A stretch of 64,000 bases of DNA from Alviniconcha marisindica (GCA_018857735.1 JABMCL010002975.1:210001-274000), one strand, 5' to 3'; shown: positions 22,970 to 35,542, numbered from the stretch's first letter. The notes: a model not told the origin generated them from the letters alone. A program made the numbers and translations.

Positions 22970-23290
22970 TGAGCCGGTTTGGCCTAGCGGTAAGGCGTTA
23001 GGCTGGTAAGCGAAAGGACCTCGGTTCGATACCGCTTCGGCTCTCCTTTCTCTTCAGAAAGGTTGTGGTTTGTGGACACTGTCTTGTGACTTGTCCGTCA
23101 CTTCCTACTGAAACACTAAAATGCCTCTCATCGTTGCCCATCTTAATGCAGGAGTCATTCTGGTCAGTGATGACAGTGTAGCGATAGGTATATAATCTCC
23201 TTCCCCCCCCCCCCCCCCCCCCGCCCGCCCCGCTCTTCCCGTCCGGCCTATAAGCCTAGTTTCTGTGGACGTTAAGCATCATGTTTACGT
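22970..23290 (+). mobile_element. SINE family 1, copy C (full length)
   Basis: A-box-like tggcctagcgg at 22980-22990 and B-box-like ggttcgatacc at 23023-23033. The body contains a C run (about 23203-23221) and the tail carries tgtggacgttaagcatcatg. The flanks share aagggggag (22961-22969 and 23291-23299), a possible 9 bp target duplication, although that motif also occurs within the surrounding array. Confidence 0.85.
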
Positions 23291-24200
23291 AAGGGGGAGC
23301 AAAGATTATACATATTTATAATCTTTGTGGGGAGTTCTGCGGCGGAGCGGTAAGGGTTGGGTGGGGGCGGAATGGGGGGGGGGGGGGGGGGGGGGGGGGG
23401 GGTGAAAATTGAACGGTGCCGATTAACTCAAGTGGCCGTAACGTCACTGAGGAGAAATTCTCTGGGCCCGAGAGCAGCACTGATTTTACTCAGAGAAACT
23501 GACTTCACTCAGGCCTACGCAAGTTTTTATGCTCGGCCCCCGTTAAGGCTCAGTAAATGGATTGTGTCAAAAAGCAAGTCACTGACTGGGTTTAGTCGTG
23601 GATGGCCGCTCCACGATTTCACCGCCGATTACAACGACCAAGTCAGACTGACACTGACTCAACACGTTCCGCCGCAACGAAGGTAGTGTTCAATATTTAA
23701 TCTGCAGAGTTTCAGGTGCAATCAATAGCCTATTTCCTCCCTGGTCTTCGCGCCCCGTCTCTTCAATGTTGAAACTTCGGCTCAGCCGGCACTATGCGGA
23801 CTAGATGACGGGGTGGGGAAATCATTCACTATCATGCGCCTGTGTTTGCATTATTACCGTCAAATGTTACTAAACTGCGTTAAAACTGACCAGTGATACG
23901 AATGCATAGTGAAGTTCGGATGACTTTTGATGGAAAGCAAACAGCCATTTCCTCTTCTGCGTCAGTGTAATACTAATAATAAGCTTCGGCGAGGCCTGGG
24001 ACTGAGCCGCGAAGTACCGAATGATGAAAAGGTGAACAGCATGTCTTCCAACAGGGGAAGTAATGTTGTTGTCTATTGCAACCTGCTAAATGGAGTCTCT
24101 TCCCTTGCCTCCCATAATCCCACCGATGGGGTGTGCCTGTGTGTGGGAGTGAGCGTTGAGTTGCAGTGAAGAAAAAATCGATACGACAGCAGACACGAAC
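23291..24200. promoter_or_regulatory. Probable promoter/5' leader region of the ferlin gene
   Basis: This stretch separates the repeats from the first coding exon. It holds a palindrome at 23301-23326 (aaagattata / tataatcttt arms), a 30 bp G run at about 23372-23402, and then ordinary CpG-rich sequence (about 18 CpG in 23401-23700). I see no convincing TATA box and cannot place the transcription start. CpG retention here and depletion downstream is consistent with an unmethylated promoter region. Confidence 0.35.
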
Positions 24201-24212
24201 ATGGAGAAGTAG
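24201..24212 (+). promoter_or_regulatory. Minimal upstream ORF (Met-Glu-Lys-stop)
   Basis: An ATG, two codons and a TAG lie 30 nt before the ferlin start codon and in the same frame. The TAG is the in-frame stop that fixes the ferlin ATG at 24243. If the transcript includes it, it could lower ferlin translation. Confidence 0.5.
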
Positions 24213-24242
24213 CGCGAAGTTGTCGCGCACCGAAAGTTTATC

Positions 24243-24336
24243 ATGTCGCTGCAAGTTCAAGTTATCAGTGCGACAGACGTTCCAAATCCTGAAAAGTTTG
24301 GAAAATGCGATCCGTATGCAGCAGTCGAATTTCAAG
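24243..24336 (+). CDS. MYOF-like: Type I ferlin (myoferlin/dysferlin-like), exon 1: start of C2A
   Basis: Ferlins are large tail-anchored proteins with several C2 domains that act in Ca2+-dependent membrane fusion and repair. Exon 1 encodes residues 1-31 plus one base of codon 32. It starts MSLQVQVISATDVPNP, the first strand and loop of an N-terminal C2 domain. The GKCDPYA block (residues 20-26) matches the C2 pattern in which the Asp can bind Ca2+. The start is fixed by an in-frame TAG at 24210, with A at -3. The donor is gtaaac and the exon ends in phase 1. Intron 1 is only 157 bp. The protein has no signal peptide, as expected for a ferlin. Confidence 0.9.
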
Positions 24337-24493
24337 GTAAACGCGCATGCCGAGGCTTTTTCTTTTCTTCCCCCTTTTAGTTTCTCGACAAACTGAGGTC
24401 AGTTTCAGATGTAGAAACTCAATCAATCGTTGTTATGTGTGTTGAGCAGATAAACATTGTGCAGTTTATAGCAGTGGTTGTCTTCTGTTTCAG

Positions 24494-24549
24494 GTCAGAA
24501 GAAAAAGACTGAAGTGATCAAGGGGGAACTGAATCCAGTATGGGACCAG
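24494..24549 (+). CDS. MYOF-like: Ferlin exon 2: C2A strands 3-4
   Basis: The acceptor is ttctgtttcag and the donor gtaaag. The exon encodes residues 32-50, GQKKKTEVIKGELNPVWDQ. The lysine cluster followed by LNPVW is the standard C2 motif; dysferlin has NSVNPVWNE in this place. It enters in phase 1, joining Gly-32 across the intron, and leaves in phase 0. The 10.6 kb intron 2 follows. Confidence 0.92.
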
Positions 24550-25220
24550 GTAAAGCGAAGCTTGCCGGTTTTCCTGGTAGCTTAGAGTTTCAGTAATTCC
24601 TCCTTTTCCCCACCCACACAGTTGTGCATTGCAAGTACGGACAGCAAAGTTATTTTTCATTTGTAAAAAAACGAAGCAGGAGAGAGTGTGTTTGTGTGGA
24701 AAATGTGCAGAGAGTAAATAGCTAAAAATTATAGTTAAAAACCAGTACAGTCTAGACTGTCAGTGTCACTGTTGTGTTTAAACTTTGATCGGTGTAAGTA
24801 CTGTGACTGTAGTGTAACTGTACATTGCTAGGCCGACAATCCAGCAGCGACAAAGCTGTGATTTGTTTGGACACTGTCAGTGCAAAGAACGTCAAGCTTT
24901 GCTTAATTCAGTCATGTTACCCCTATTCACTGATAATAACTTGCTACATTGTTTTCTAGTGACTCAAGAACTGCAAAGGTGGCATTGGACACTGTTTAAG
25001 TGGGGTCATTAAAACTTTGCATGATTATGAGTGCCTGTTGGCTCTGTTCATTTTGTACCAGGGTTTTGCCCCATTGCTTCAAATGGTAACTTTTTAAAAG
25101 ATAACTTCTTTTCCAATCAAATTTTGAATTGTACAGTTGTTGGACAAGATCACACATGATATGCTTTTCTTAGTATTTGCTTTTTAGGATCATCCTCAGT
25201 TGACGCTGTGCGTTTGTCTG

Positions 25221-25243
25221 AGTGTTAAAATCCAAGAACTAAC
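25221..25243 (+). repeat. Short dispersed motif gttaaaatccaagaactaac
   Basis: The same 20-mer occurs at 48074-48094, and shorter versions at 40544-40562 (catccaagaactaacc), 8704-8719 (aatccaaaaactaac) and inverted at 59810-59832 and about 59971-59993. Probably the conserved edge of an unidentified repeat. Confidence 0.55.
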
Positions 25244-26464
25244 TTTTATTTTAGAGAAACAAGTGGCATATTTCTGGTCTTATCAATCAGTTTGATGTTG
25301 GCTTTTCTTCAGTGTCACTGTGTGTCAGTGCTTGTGAAGAAATGAGATCTTAATCTTTCCAATTTTGCATGCTGATACTTGATAGCTCCCCCCCACTGCA
25401 ATGATGATAATGATGTGTGACTGAGAGTAATGCTGTGGAAAAGGGTAATAATATGTTATTAATTTAATTTAATGGGCAGTATGCATAATAATGATGATGA
25501 TAACGATATTGATAGATAATTAAAAATAAAAGTACATAGCTGTGATTGTTAGTTATAATGCAAACTAACACTAATAGGCCTCTGATATTCTGCTCCATCT
25601 GAGCTCAGACCTACACCAGTCAAAACTTCAGAACTGTGGTGTCTATAATTAATTGGCAGTCTGTCCCACATCCTCCCATGCCCCATCCTCTGCTCCTGCT
25701 TCTGGTTTAGCTTCTGCTGCATAATAATTGGTCCTGAATAATGCCAGGAAAGTCATTGGGCATGCAATCTGGAAACATGATACCAGACATTAAGTGCCCT
25801 TGTGGTATGAGAGGGGGGTGTTCCACAGTGCTACTGGCCGGGCAGGGAGCTCCTAGTTTGTGAGAATGAGGAGGGGAATAATAATTATTAGCATTGTTAC
25901 TTTGCAGTGTCCCCCTCTTTCTCAGCTCTTCCCCCCCCCCCCCCCCCCCCACCACCACCCGTCCTCTTTTTACCTCGGTGGGTCCCCTTCCTCTCACTCC
26001 TCCAAGTCCCTCCCAGGGCCCCTCATTTTCACTCTCACTTGATTTATTAGGGTATAGTAGGGAGGGTGGAAGTGAGACCTGGGGGAACAACCAGTGGTAG
26101 TTGACAACTGTTACAGTTGAGTAGTCACCGGCATTCGCCTTCACATTCCTTAGCCTTGCCGGCGAAGGCCACTGTGGTCAGGGTTTTGGTTTTGCCCTGA
26201 CAGTCGGCCCACAGAGATGATGTAACCAGTCATTCATTCCATAGCTCCTGTCGGGGCCTCTTGCAGTTTTGAATGATGTGCTGGCACTGCACTTTTAAGA
26301 GCTGGTGACCCCCCCCCCCCCGCCCCCCACCCCAGCCGGGGGGAAAAAAAGATTAATTTTCCCATGCTCCAGTGCTTACTGAATTTGGAGTGTAGTTCGA
26401 TCCGATGACCTTCATCAAGTTCATTTTGATGGTAAAGGTCTCTAGACCTGGTATAGTGAGCCAG

Positions 26465-26465
26465 C

Positions 26466-26496
<31 letters not shown>

Positions 26497-26590
26497 CACT
26501 CAAACTTAACAATTTGATTTTACAAGGATAAATTCAGGTTTAGTCAAAAACCTGGCTAACAACTAGTCCTTGCTAAGCTACTGATGAGTG
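26465..26590 (-). mobile_element. LINE 3' end (family L-a, inverted) with (TC)n tail
   Basis: The + strand shows GA/GACA repeats at 26465-26495, then ttacaaggataaattcaggt and aactagtccttgctaagcta. This is the reverse complement of the family L-a 3' end. It is more diverged than the 47 kb copies. Confidence 0.65.
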
Positions 26591-27104
26591 AATATAAAAT
26601 TACAGGTATCATTTATATAATACATATATATAGGCATGAATTAGTGAGTGAAACATACATGTATGAGACTTTCCACACAAAACATAGCCTGTTCACAGCA
26701 CCAGAGATGCACACATGCATACATCACTCTGTTACACATTATGAGCATACAATCAGCAACTAAGGCAGTAGAACATCTGATCAGTTCATGTAACTAGTAC
26801 TGGAAAAGAAAACAGAAGCAGTCACTGCTTATCTTAAAAAGAACAGCAAGGGAGAGAGAGAGATGCCTGCACAAGTCTCCAGTCTTGGTCTCCCAAATGA
26901 AACAAAATAATAATAATGTTGTTTTTTTGTTTTTTTTAAAACTTGAGTGCTTCACCTCTGGATAACCTTAAGCGCTGAAACTGAGGGGGAAAAGGATTGT
27001 TTTAAAGATAAGACATTTTGGGAAAGATTTATGTTTGCAACTTGAAATCACAATCCACTTCCTGATCTCAGATTCTGTACCTGAATCTGTTTTGTGTTAC
27101 AGGT

Positions 27105-27295
27105 TAATGTTAATACTATAATAGTTGTAATCTTTCAGTATAGTACAACTTGAGTGTTTGCACTGCAGAATTGTACTAATAGTTGTAACCTTTCAGTATA
27201 GTACAACTTGAGTGTTTGCACTGCAAAATTGTACTAATAGTTGTAATATTTCAGTATTGTACAACTCGAGTGTTTGCACTGCAAAATTGCTGCCT
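27105..27295. repeat. 60 bp tandem repeat, three copies
   Basis: Three successive copies of actaatagttgtaatctttc followed by agtatagtacaacttgagtg and tttgcactgca. Confidence 0.9.
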
Positions 27296-27804
27296 TTTCA
27301 TTTTTATGCATACAGCAGTTTTCAACACTTTTATTGTGCTGTCAGGAAATAATCTGGGCATTTCACTTAGCATGCAGGCAGATTGTACACAGCTGGTACA
27401 ACAAATAACTCTTTACTCTCAAGTTGTATTCCAAGGGAATGATTGATCAGAAACAACCCATTTTATGTACAGTGAGATGCATGACTGAAAGTGTTAGGCA
27501 AACAGCATGCACTTCCTCACACAGCTGTCTGGCTGTATAGCCTTTCTTCAGCAGTGATTGATTGACCAGTTTGGGTTAGGAACTTGCATACATGTGTATA
27601 TTATATATATAATAAACTTGAGTGAAGTTGTCTGAGGTGGTGTGTTATTCACGTTTTAGCTGTATGCTCAAACTTGCATTCAAATTATGTCATCTTGCCG
27701 TCACAGGAAAATGATCATTTAGCAGCACATTTAGTGACACACGGTGATAACATACACTGGTGCTTACTTAGTTCAGTTGACAGTATGATTCGTCAGCCTG
27801 AATT

Positions 27805-28045
27805 TTGCTGTAAATACTGAAATAGGCTGTTGGACACAACTACTTACAATTACAATATACATGCATGTAGATTGTAATAGTAAGTAATGTAAGTGGCAAT
27901 GACAAGGGCTGAGAATGGTGAAAGGTGCTGTAAATACTGAAATAGGCTATTGGACACAACTACTTACAATATACATGCATGTAGATTGTAATAGTAAGTA
28001 ATGTAAGTGGCAATGACTAGGGCTGAGAAAGGTGGAGGAAAGGAG
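27805..28045. repeat. About 118 bp direct duplication
   Basis: The block tgctgtaaatactgaaatag ... gtaagtggcaatgac occurs at 27808 and again at about 27926 with few changes. A C-rich tract follows. Confidence 0.9.
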
Positions 28046-30334
28046 CCCCCCCCCCCCTCCCCCCTCCCCCCTCCGAAAAGAAAGAAAAAAGAAAGAGCAG
28101 AAAACCTGAATTGTTGAACTTCACTGTGCATCTGTAAGATGAGTGAGTGAGTGTTACTTTGGGGGCCACACCCCTGTTCCTTCCCACTCCCACTCAGTCC
28201 CACATACACAGCATTCCCCATAGCTGTATGTTTGTTTTACCACAGGTCCTGTCCTGCCATGTGCTATTTTTAGGGTCACCTCCCACAAGTATACCATTAC
28301 CAGCATGCTTTGTATTTGTGCTTGTCCAGTATATTTCAGTTTGCTGTCTAAGCAATATTTTGCTCTCCACCCAGACCACAAACGGGGTTTGCCACAGCCC
28401 CTGTGCAATTGTTTTTCACCCTGGTTGAGTGGACAGGTCCCAGATATCAAGAGTGTTTGGGGCTGTTTCATTCTTTCAGTCACAATGAGTACTGGTGTTT
28501 AACTGACCACACTTACAAGTTACAGTCTTTTCACCTTTCAGGAGGATGTTAAAGTGGAACATTTTTCTAAAGTCAAGACATTTAGGAAGGCTTAAATTGA
28601 GACCATCATGAGACCAGGCAAATAAATCATGTAAATTTTGTACAAATTCCCCTTCAAGGTTGATTTTGATATACATGTGGAAGTAAATGAATTGGGGGGG
28701 GGGGGGGGGGGGCTCATTTTCAACTTGTAGAAGAGACCAAAAATTACAGAATAAAAGCTTTGTTATAAATTATATAATCATGGATTTTGTTTAAAATCCT
28801 CCCTTGATTTTATGCTCAATTTTGAAACTTACTTTTCTTAGTGATGGGTGACAGGGTGTGCTGAATGCAACAGTGACAAGTGAATGATGTGGGGTGTGGA
28901 AGCTGCATGCTCAGCTCACATCACCTAGGAACAAGGTGAAGGAGACCACTGGTAGCTCTTAGGTCAGCTGTGACACTGGAAGTGTTTGTTTTTCCCCTGT
29001 TGAGTCCTGTAAACTCAGTTAGTTAATAGTTAATTATCATTGATGCAAGTAGATTCTAAATTAAAGATAAAGTGAATGGAATTTTGTTTTAAAGACAGTC
29101 CTCAATTTTAGAGGCTATCTGCTTTTTTGTTTTTGTTTTGTTGCGTTGTATGGGTATCTTTTTTGTTTGTTTACTTTTTTTTAGATTTTTAAAATTATTA
29201 TTATTCAAAAAGATGAACATTGTAAATAAGCAGAGGAAATGGTGAAGTGTCAGCATGGACAAACTGTATCTGTGGGAACAAGCAAACTTAACCATTGCAG
29301 GCATTAGCAAGAAGTCTTAAAGTTAAACACTAAACGAATAGTCTATACATTGCCTCTCCTCTGTACACAGTAAATAATCTCACTTTTCACCTTTCATGAA
29401 AATTCAGAGAGCCCTCAGATGACACACACACAAAAAAAAGGAAACTGACATGAACAGGACACACCCACACACATGCAGGAAAGAAGGGGGAGGGAAGATT
29501 TGTCTTTTCTTTTGCCTGTTGGGGGAAAAGCTGGTCTTCTTGGACATAAGGTGTTTTGAGAAGGTTGGCTCCTTTAAAACAAAGAATGGGATCATTTGTG
29601 ACATTGTTAGGAGAGCACAGTCAGAACACCCTAAAAAGTAAAACTGCTGTGACCTGGGAAAGAGGATTGGGTTTTTATCTCTTAAGTATGCAGCTGCAGA
29701 AAGGGTTTTATACTTGAGACTTGTACTTAAATGTTTATATCCTGCTGCACATCTTCTTTTCAACTTTTGCACATAGCTGTTTCTCTCTTCCGCCTCTGAA
29801 TTGTTCTCCTCCCAACGACCTAACTACTTGATGGTGGTTTTGTTTTCAGTTTTTTTACCTGCGTTTTTCTTGTATGCAAGTCTGTTTTGTTTTTGTTGTC
29901 ATCCATTCTTTCTCTTCCTTACTTTTATCAGCCGTTCTTTCTCTTCCTTACTTTCATTCTTGCTTTCTTTTGGCATCGAACTTCATTTGCTGGCTTCTTT
30001 AATCTTTCTCTCAGTTTGTCTTTCATTTGTGTGTGTGTTGTGTGTATGCAGGTGCATGTATTCTCTACATTCTCTCTAAAGATTTGTATAGCTTTTATAA
30101 CGATGAAACCTGTCCCTTTAGCCCTGTTTTGTTTCACTTGAGACACATGCACACATACTTGAGTGATTTTGGGGCCTAAAGTGGCCTGGGATTGAGATGC
30201 CCACCTGCAGTCAGAGAGTTGACAATCAATGATTAACTAAGTGTAATTACAGCTGGGTTGAGTCATAGCTGAATGTGATACTGTAGAATCAATGTCTGCT
30301 GCTGTAATGAGACTTGTGTTAATCATTATTTTTT

Positions 30335-30336
30335 GC

Positions 30337-30392
<56 letters not shown>

Positions 30393-30554
30393 AATTGTAT
30401 GCATGTTTGAGCATGTGTGCCAGTCAGTATAAATTGTGTGTGTGTGTGTGCGTGCGTGCGTGTGTGTGTGTGCATGTGCATGTTTGAGCATGTGTGCCTG
30501 TCTGTATAAATGTGTGTGTGTGTGTGTTTCTCTGCATGTGTGTGCGTGTGTGTG

Positions 30555-30605
<51 letters not shown>

Positions 30606-30610
30606 TCTGT
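30335..30610. repeat. (GT)n and (CT)n tracts with a short duplicated segment
   Basis: GT at 30341-30391, a repeated gcatgtttgagcatgtgtgcc segment at about 30401 and 30478, further GT, then CT at 30560-30603. Confidence 0.9.
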
Positions 30611-30639
30611 TCGTATGATGTGATGTTTTAGACAGAAAT

Positions 30640-30804
30640 TAGTTTTGTTTTGTTTTTGTCGTTTTTTCTCTAGCGTATTTAATTGAATTCTTGTTTGATG
30701 TATTGAGTGTTGCTGCGTTTGTCATCAGGGACAGATTTGTAAAAAAGCCAACACGTGCTTAAATCTTTATCCCTGTGTAATAAAGTATTATCTTATCTTA
30801 TCTT

Positions 30805-30872
<68 letters not shown>
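30640..30872 (+). mobile_element. LINE 3' end (family L-c) ending in (TTATC)n then (CT)n
   Basis: Contains tgctgcgtttgtcatcaggg, acagatttgtaaaaaagcc and gtaataaagtattatcttat. The tail passes into (CT)n. A second copy is at 57300-57425 (tgctgtgttcgtcatcatgg). No ORF remains. Confidence 0.6.
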
Positions 30873-30875
<3 letters not shown>

Positions 30876-31402
30876 ATTTGTGTGCGTGAGTGTGTGTGTG
30901 TGTGTATTAGTTTTTGGCATTCATGTTAGTTGGCCTGTTTTTAGCAGTAATTTAAGCCTTGTGTGCTGACACAAACTTAGTATGGTTTTTGTTTGTGTGT
31001 GTGTGGTGTGTGTGTACAGAAGACTCTGCTCTGCTTTCTTCCTTGGTGACCTCTCGCCTGCCCCCCCCCCCCCCCCCCAATTATATAAATTCAGAGAAAA
31101 ACACCATCTCAGAAGGTGGTAAGGTGGTTATGACTGGCAGGATGGGCCTGTAGTTTTTGCAACGGCCTTGACTGGCCTCCAATGTCTACAGCCCAGAGGT
31201 TGTTGAACATAGTGAGTCATGAGTGGTGTGGTGTGGTCTCTGCAGCCAGTGGACAGTCACAGTATTGGCCTGCAGACAAGAATTAGCCACAGGCTTTGTT
31301 GGGATTCTCATGGTGGTTTACTATAATTTGTATAAACAGTGCTTGCTGAAAACCGTTGGTATCTAGCGCCAGCAATGTTTTGATTTGTTGTATAAGTCCG
31401 GG

Positions 31403-31842
<440 letters not shown>

Positions 31843-32385
31843 TGCCAGTTAATCAGTTCAACTGTTCAGGTTTGGTGTGGATAATTCCCTTGCTGGAAAT
31901 CATTCAGTGTCAAAGGGGTTATATGTACCTCTCTGATGTGCTGAGCCATAATAGTGATTCAAGACTAATCATGCCAATCAGGACAAAATGTGACCCTGAC
32001 TATGGGACTGGTGTTTGCTGTCCTCAAAGAATGGAATGCTGGCGATACTGCTGATCGTTTGCCATTGCAGTATACCATGACTAACTTGTATGAATTCTCA
32101 GAAAACAGTTGATTTATTTATTTATTTGTAGTTGTTGTTGTGGTGTGTGTTTTAGGGGTTGTTGTTGTTGGGTTTTTGTTTTGTTTTGTTTTTTTGTTGG
32201 GGGGGGGGGGGTGAAATTCAGTGGGTTTGTCTTGACACACACAATGTCAGCTGTTAGCAACTGCATCAACCAGCTAGATTTGGTTTTAGTTTATTGTCAT
32301 AAATGATTTTATTGGAATTAGTTCCATACGATAGCTGGTCATCTGTGTGGATTAAAAGGAACATTGGGTTCAGTGCCTCATGTAA

Positions 32386-32388
<3 letters not shown>

Positions 32389-32453
<65 letters not shown>

Positions 32454-32595
32454 TCATGTGCATGCAATGTATTATTTACATGTGTGTGTACACATGCCTG
32501 TGTTTTGTTTGTAATTTCATTTTTCCTTTGTTGAAATGGTTGATCAAAGCAAACGCATGTCTGAACTTTTATCTCATACTTAGATCTAATCAGAG

Positions 32596-32651
<56 letters not shown>
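32389..32651. repeat. (TG)n at 32389-32452 and (TA)n at 32597-32651
   Basis: Two perfect dinucleotide tracts separated by about 145 bp of unique sequence. Confidence 0.95.
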
Positions 32652-32653
<2 letters not shown>

Positions 32654-33522
32654 TGGCCACTCTCCTCTTCATCTTGTCAGTTTGAATATTTCTGTTGACT
32701 TTCGTGTACGGACACTTGGTACCGAAAAGTATTTTCCATCCCTTTCACAATCCTGCTTGTTGTAACAATTCATTACACAGCAGTTGCGTCGAATTTTCTG
32801 CTTTTAAGCTTGAAAACCAAGCTTTGGTATTTCAGAACCCTATGTTAAAAGCAGCCAGCTGGCCAGCATCCCAGAAGTTAGGGAGAGGACTGTATATTGT
32901 ATGTGTTTCGCACAGTGTATGACATCATCATGTCAGAGCCAATACCCTTCTCTGAACAACACCAAGCACAGCATGATATAGAACTCTACAAAAACGAGAA
33001 CAGTTAGAAAATAGATGTTACGTACGTTAAACGTCAACAGTAGAATTAAAATTCTTCTTCCCCTGCTTTAGGTCCACAGAGACCTTCAGGATTCTTAGGG
33101 ATGGGGAGCCCAGGACGTCCACCTCGACTTTCACACAGTTCCTGAGCTCTGCAAAATCAAAAAGAAAAGGATTGTGATTTAAAAGCCCCCGAAATTGAGG
33201 TTCTTGAACTGAACAACATGCAACCACATAAAGAACAAATGCATGCTGCATATCTGCAAACAGAAAAGAAAAAAAGATGAACAGACTGCCCAAGCACTTT
33301 TTTATGAGCACAGTCTGACCTTTTGCACCGGGCAAACCAGCTGCGTTCCGCTCCCAGCTGTCAGTGTCACAGTTGCCCTTGTAATTAGCGTTGTGTCATA
33401 GATAATTAACTAACGATGAACATCAGCATTTACAGGTCCTTGCTGTGGTATTTGATTGATGGCAGTGTTCAGTTGGACCTGCTGTGGGTACTGTTTTATT
33501 GCCAGTAAAGTGGATCACCACC

Positions 33523-33836
33523 CCCCCTTTATCTATCTATCTATCTATCTATATATTGCTTTCCCAGAACAAGTGAACTCAAACTGAATTCCGTTTGTAA
33601 TTTATCCCCTAATAGACAGTGAACAAATGAACTCAAGCTGAAGTCCTTTTGTAATTTCCCCCAAATAGGCAGTGAACAAGTGAACTCCAGTTGAATTCCC
33701 TTTGTAATTTATCCCCTAATAGGCAGTGAACAAGTGAACTCCAATTGAATTCCCTTTGTAATGTATCCCCTAATAGGTAGTGAATAAGTGAACTCCAGTT
33801 GAATTCCCTTTGTAACTTTATCCCTTAAGAGGCAGT
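33523..33836. repeat. (CTAT)n followed by a 54 bp tandem repeat, five copies
   Basis: A short (CTAT)n tract lies at 33531-33552. Five units of about 54 bp follow from 33567, each with gaacaagtgaactcc, ttgaattccctttgtaa and tatcccctaatagg. The last unit joins directly to the 135 bp array. Confidence 0.9.
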
Positions 33837-34640
33837 TCAAGAAAGCCACCTGTAATGCCTTACTGGCACTATCCAATGTAGAGGAATATATCCATAATAT
33901 ATATATTTACCAAGTCTGCCATGGGTCAAGGTCTGTCTTCAAGGTCAAGGTCACAAGAGGGGGGTTCAGTTCAAGAAAGCCACCTGTAATGCCTTACTGG
34001 CACTATCCAATGTAGAGGAATATATCCATATATATATATATTTACCAAGTCTGCCATGGGTCAAGGTCTGTCTTCAAGGTCAAGGTCACAAGAGGGGGGT
34101 TCAGTTCAAGAAAGCCACCTGTAATGCCTTACTGGCACTATCCAATGTAGAGGAATATATCCATATATATATATATTTACCAAGTCTGCCATGGGTCAAG
34201 GTCTGTCTTCAAGGTCAAGGTCACAAGAGGGGGGTTCAGTTCAAGAAAGCCACCTGTAATGCCTTACTGGCACTATCCAATGTAGAGGAATATATCCATA
34301 TATATATATATTTACCAAGTCTGCCATGGGTCAAGGTCTGTCTTCAAGGTCAAGGTCACAAGAGGGGGGTTCAGTTCAAGAAAGCCGCCTGTAATGCCTT
34401 ACTGGCACTATCCCAATGTAGAGGAATGTATCTGTATATATATATATTTACCAAGTCTGCCATGGGTCAAGGTCTGCCTTCAAGGTCAAGGTCACAAGAG
34501 GGGGGTTCAGTTCAAGAAAGCCGCCTGTAATGCCTTACTGGCACTACCCAATGTAGAGGAATGTATCTGTATATTATATATTTACCAAGTCTGCCATGGG
34601 TCAAGGTCTGCCTTCAAGGTCAAGGTCACAAGAGGAGGGC
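33833..34640. repeat. 135 bp tandem array, six copies, each with TCAAGGTCA half-sites
   Basis: Units start with cagttcaagaaagccacctg at about 33833, 33967, 34102, 34237, 34372 and 34508. Each contains a short (TA)n, then caagtctgccatgggtcaag and ttcaaggtcaaggtcacaag. The last segment holds two overlapping TCAAGGTCA sequences, the extended half-site bound by monomeric nuclear receptors such as ERR and SF-1/FTZ-F1. Related sequence occurs at 62480-62860. Confidence 0.9.
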
Positions 34641-34760
34641 TAGCTCCTATAATCTAATTATGACTTTCTACCATACCCACTGAACTGCTGACTCTTTCAC
34701 AACCAAACTTAGTTTGATGGAACATTATCATCATAATCATCATCACAGTATCTTAAAAAA
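34641..34760. repeat. Relic of the dispersed repeat seen at 62480-62860
   Basis: The piece acaaccaaacttagtttgat, then (ATC)n-like sequence, matches gcaaccagacttagtttgac at 62717. The 135 bp array therefore seems to have grown inside a copy of this repeat. Confidence 0.6.
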
Positions 34761-35118
34761 AGAAGCATGGATTAAGTGCCATACCCTTGAGGTAAGGGCC
34801 ACAGTGAGCATTCAAAACTTCACTGAATGTTTGTCAGTTCTGTAATCATTGATCTCTTTGCAGCAAAACTAGAGGTGTTTTTATGTACCATTGCTGATAA
34901 GCAGGCCAGGTACAAACCAAGTGGGCAGATGAGTTATGTTGACAGCAGCACTAAAGAATTATCGGTTATCACACAACATGGGTATTTTAATGTGCAAGGC
35001 AACTGACCTTTTTTTGTTTGTTGTTGTTGCTGTTGTTGTTTAAACAACATGTATATATAATACAGCTAAACTTTATTGTAATTGGTGTTTTAAACTCTTG
35101 ATATTATTTCCCCCACAG

Positions 35119-35210
35119 ACTTTGGACTTTGACTTGGCTGGCCAGCCTCTGACGAACTCTGATGAATTGTCTGTGTCCGTCTTTGACTGGGAGAGAGTGG
35201 GCAGGAACAG
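35119..35210 (+). CDS. MYOF-like: Ferlin exon 3: C2A strands 4-6 with Ca2+-binding loop 3
   Basis: The acceptor is tttcccccacag and the donor gtaagc. It encodes residues 51-80 and two bases of codon 81. The protein runs TLDFDLAGQP, then SDELSVSVFDWERVGRNR. FDWERVGRNR corresponds to KDHETMGRNR in dysferlin, and Asp-73 sits where C2 loop 3 supplies a Ca2+ ligand. Phase 0 in, phase 2 out. Confidence 0.93.
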
Positions 35211-35542
35211 GTAAGCACTACACCATAGAAAGTAGAATGGTTCAGTCTATCTTCCCTTTAGTTTGTGAGATATCTGTTAAATTTAAAATGATGCACCTGG
35301 ATGATACGATAACATTCATGTGGCTGTCTTAATCACCTGAATGATATGATAACATTCATATGAGATTGTGACTGCATGCACCTGGATGATATGATAACAT
35401 TCTTGTGAGATTGTGACTGCATGCACCTGGATAATAACATTTATGTGAGATTGTTACCTGTAATGCTGATGCATTGGTTAAATGCATATGTTTGTAACAC
35501 TGCAGTGTGTCGTATATTATTCTGCTTTCTGTTTTCCCTCAG
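35211..35542 (+). repeat. Ferlin intron 3 with a tandem repeat of about 40-55 bp
   Basis: Nearly half of this 332 bp intron (35285-35460) is about four imperfect copies of atgcacctggatgatatgat followed by aacattcatgtgagattgtg. Confidence 0.8.

Noticed and set aside
22971..23045. A functional tRNA gene in SINE family 1
   Set aside because: The tRNA-like head is followed by a body shared with two other copies. It is a retroposon.
24105..24130. Homeobox-type (Otx/Pitx) site taatccc upstream of the ferlin start
   Set aside because: A seven-base match is expected by chance many times in this window.
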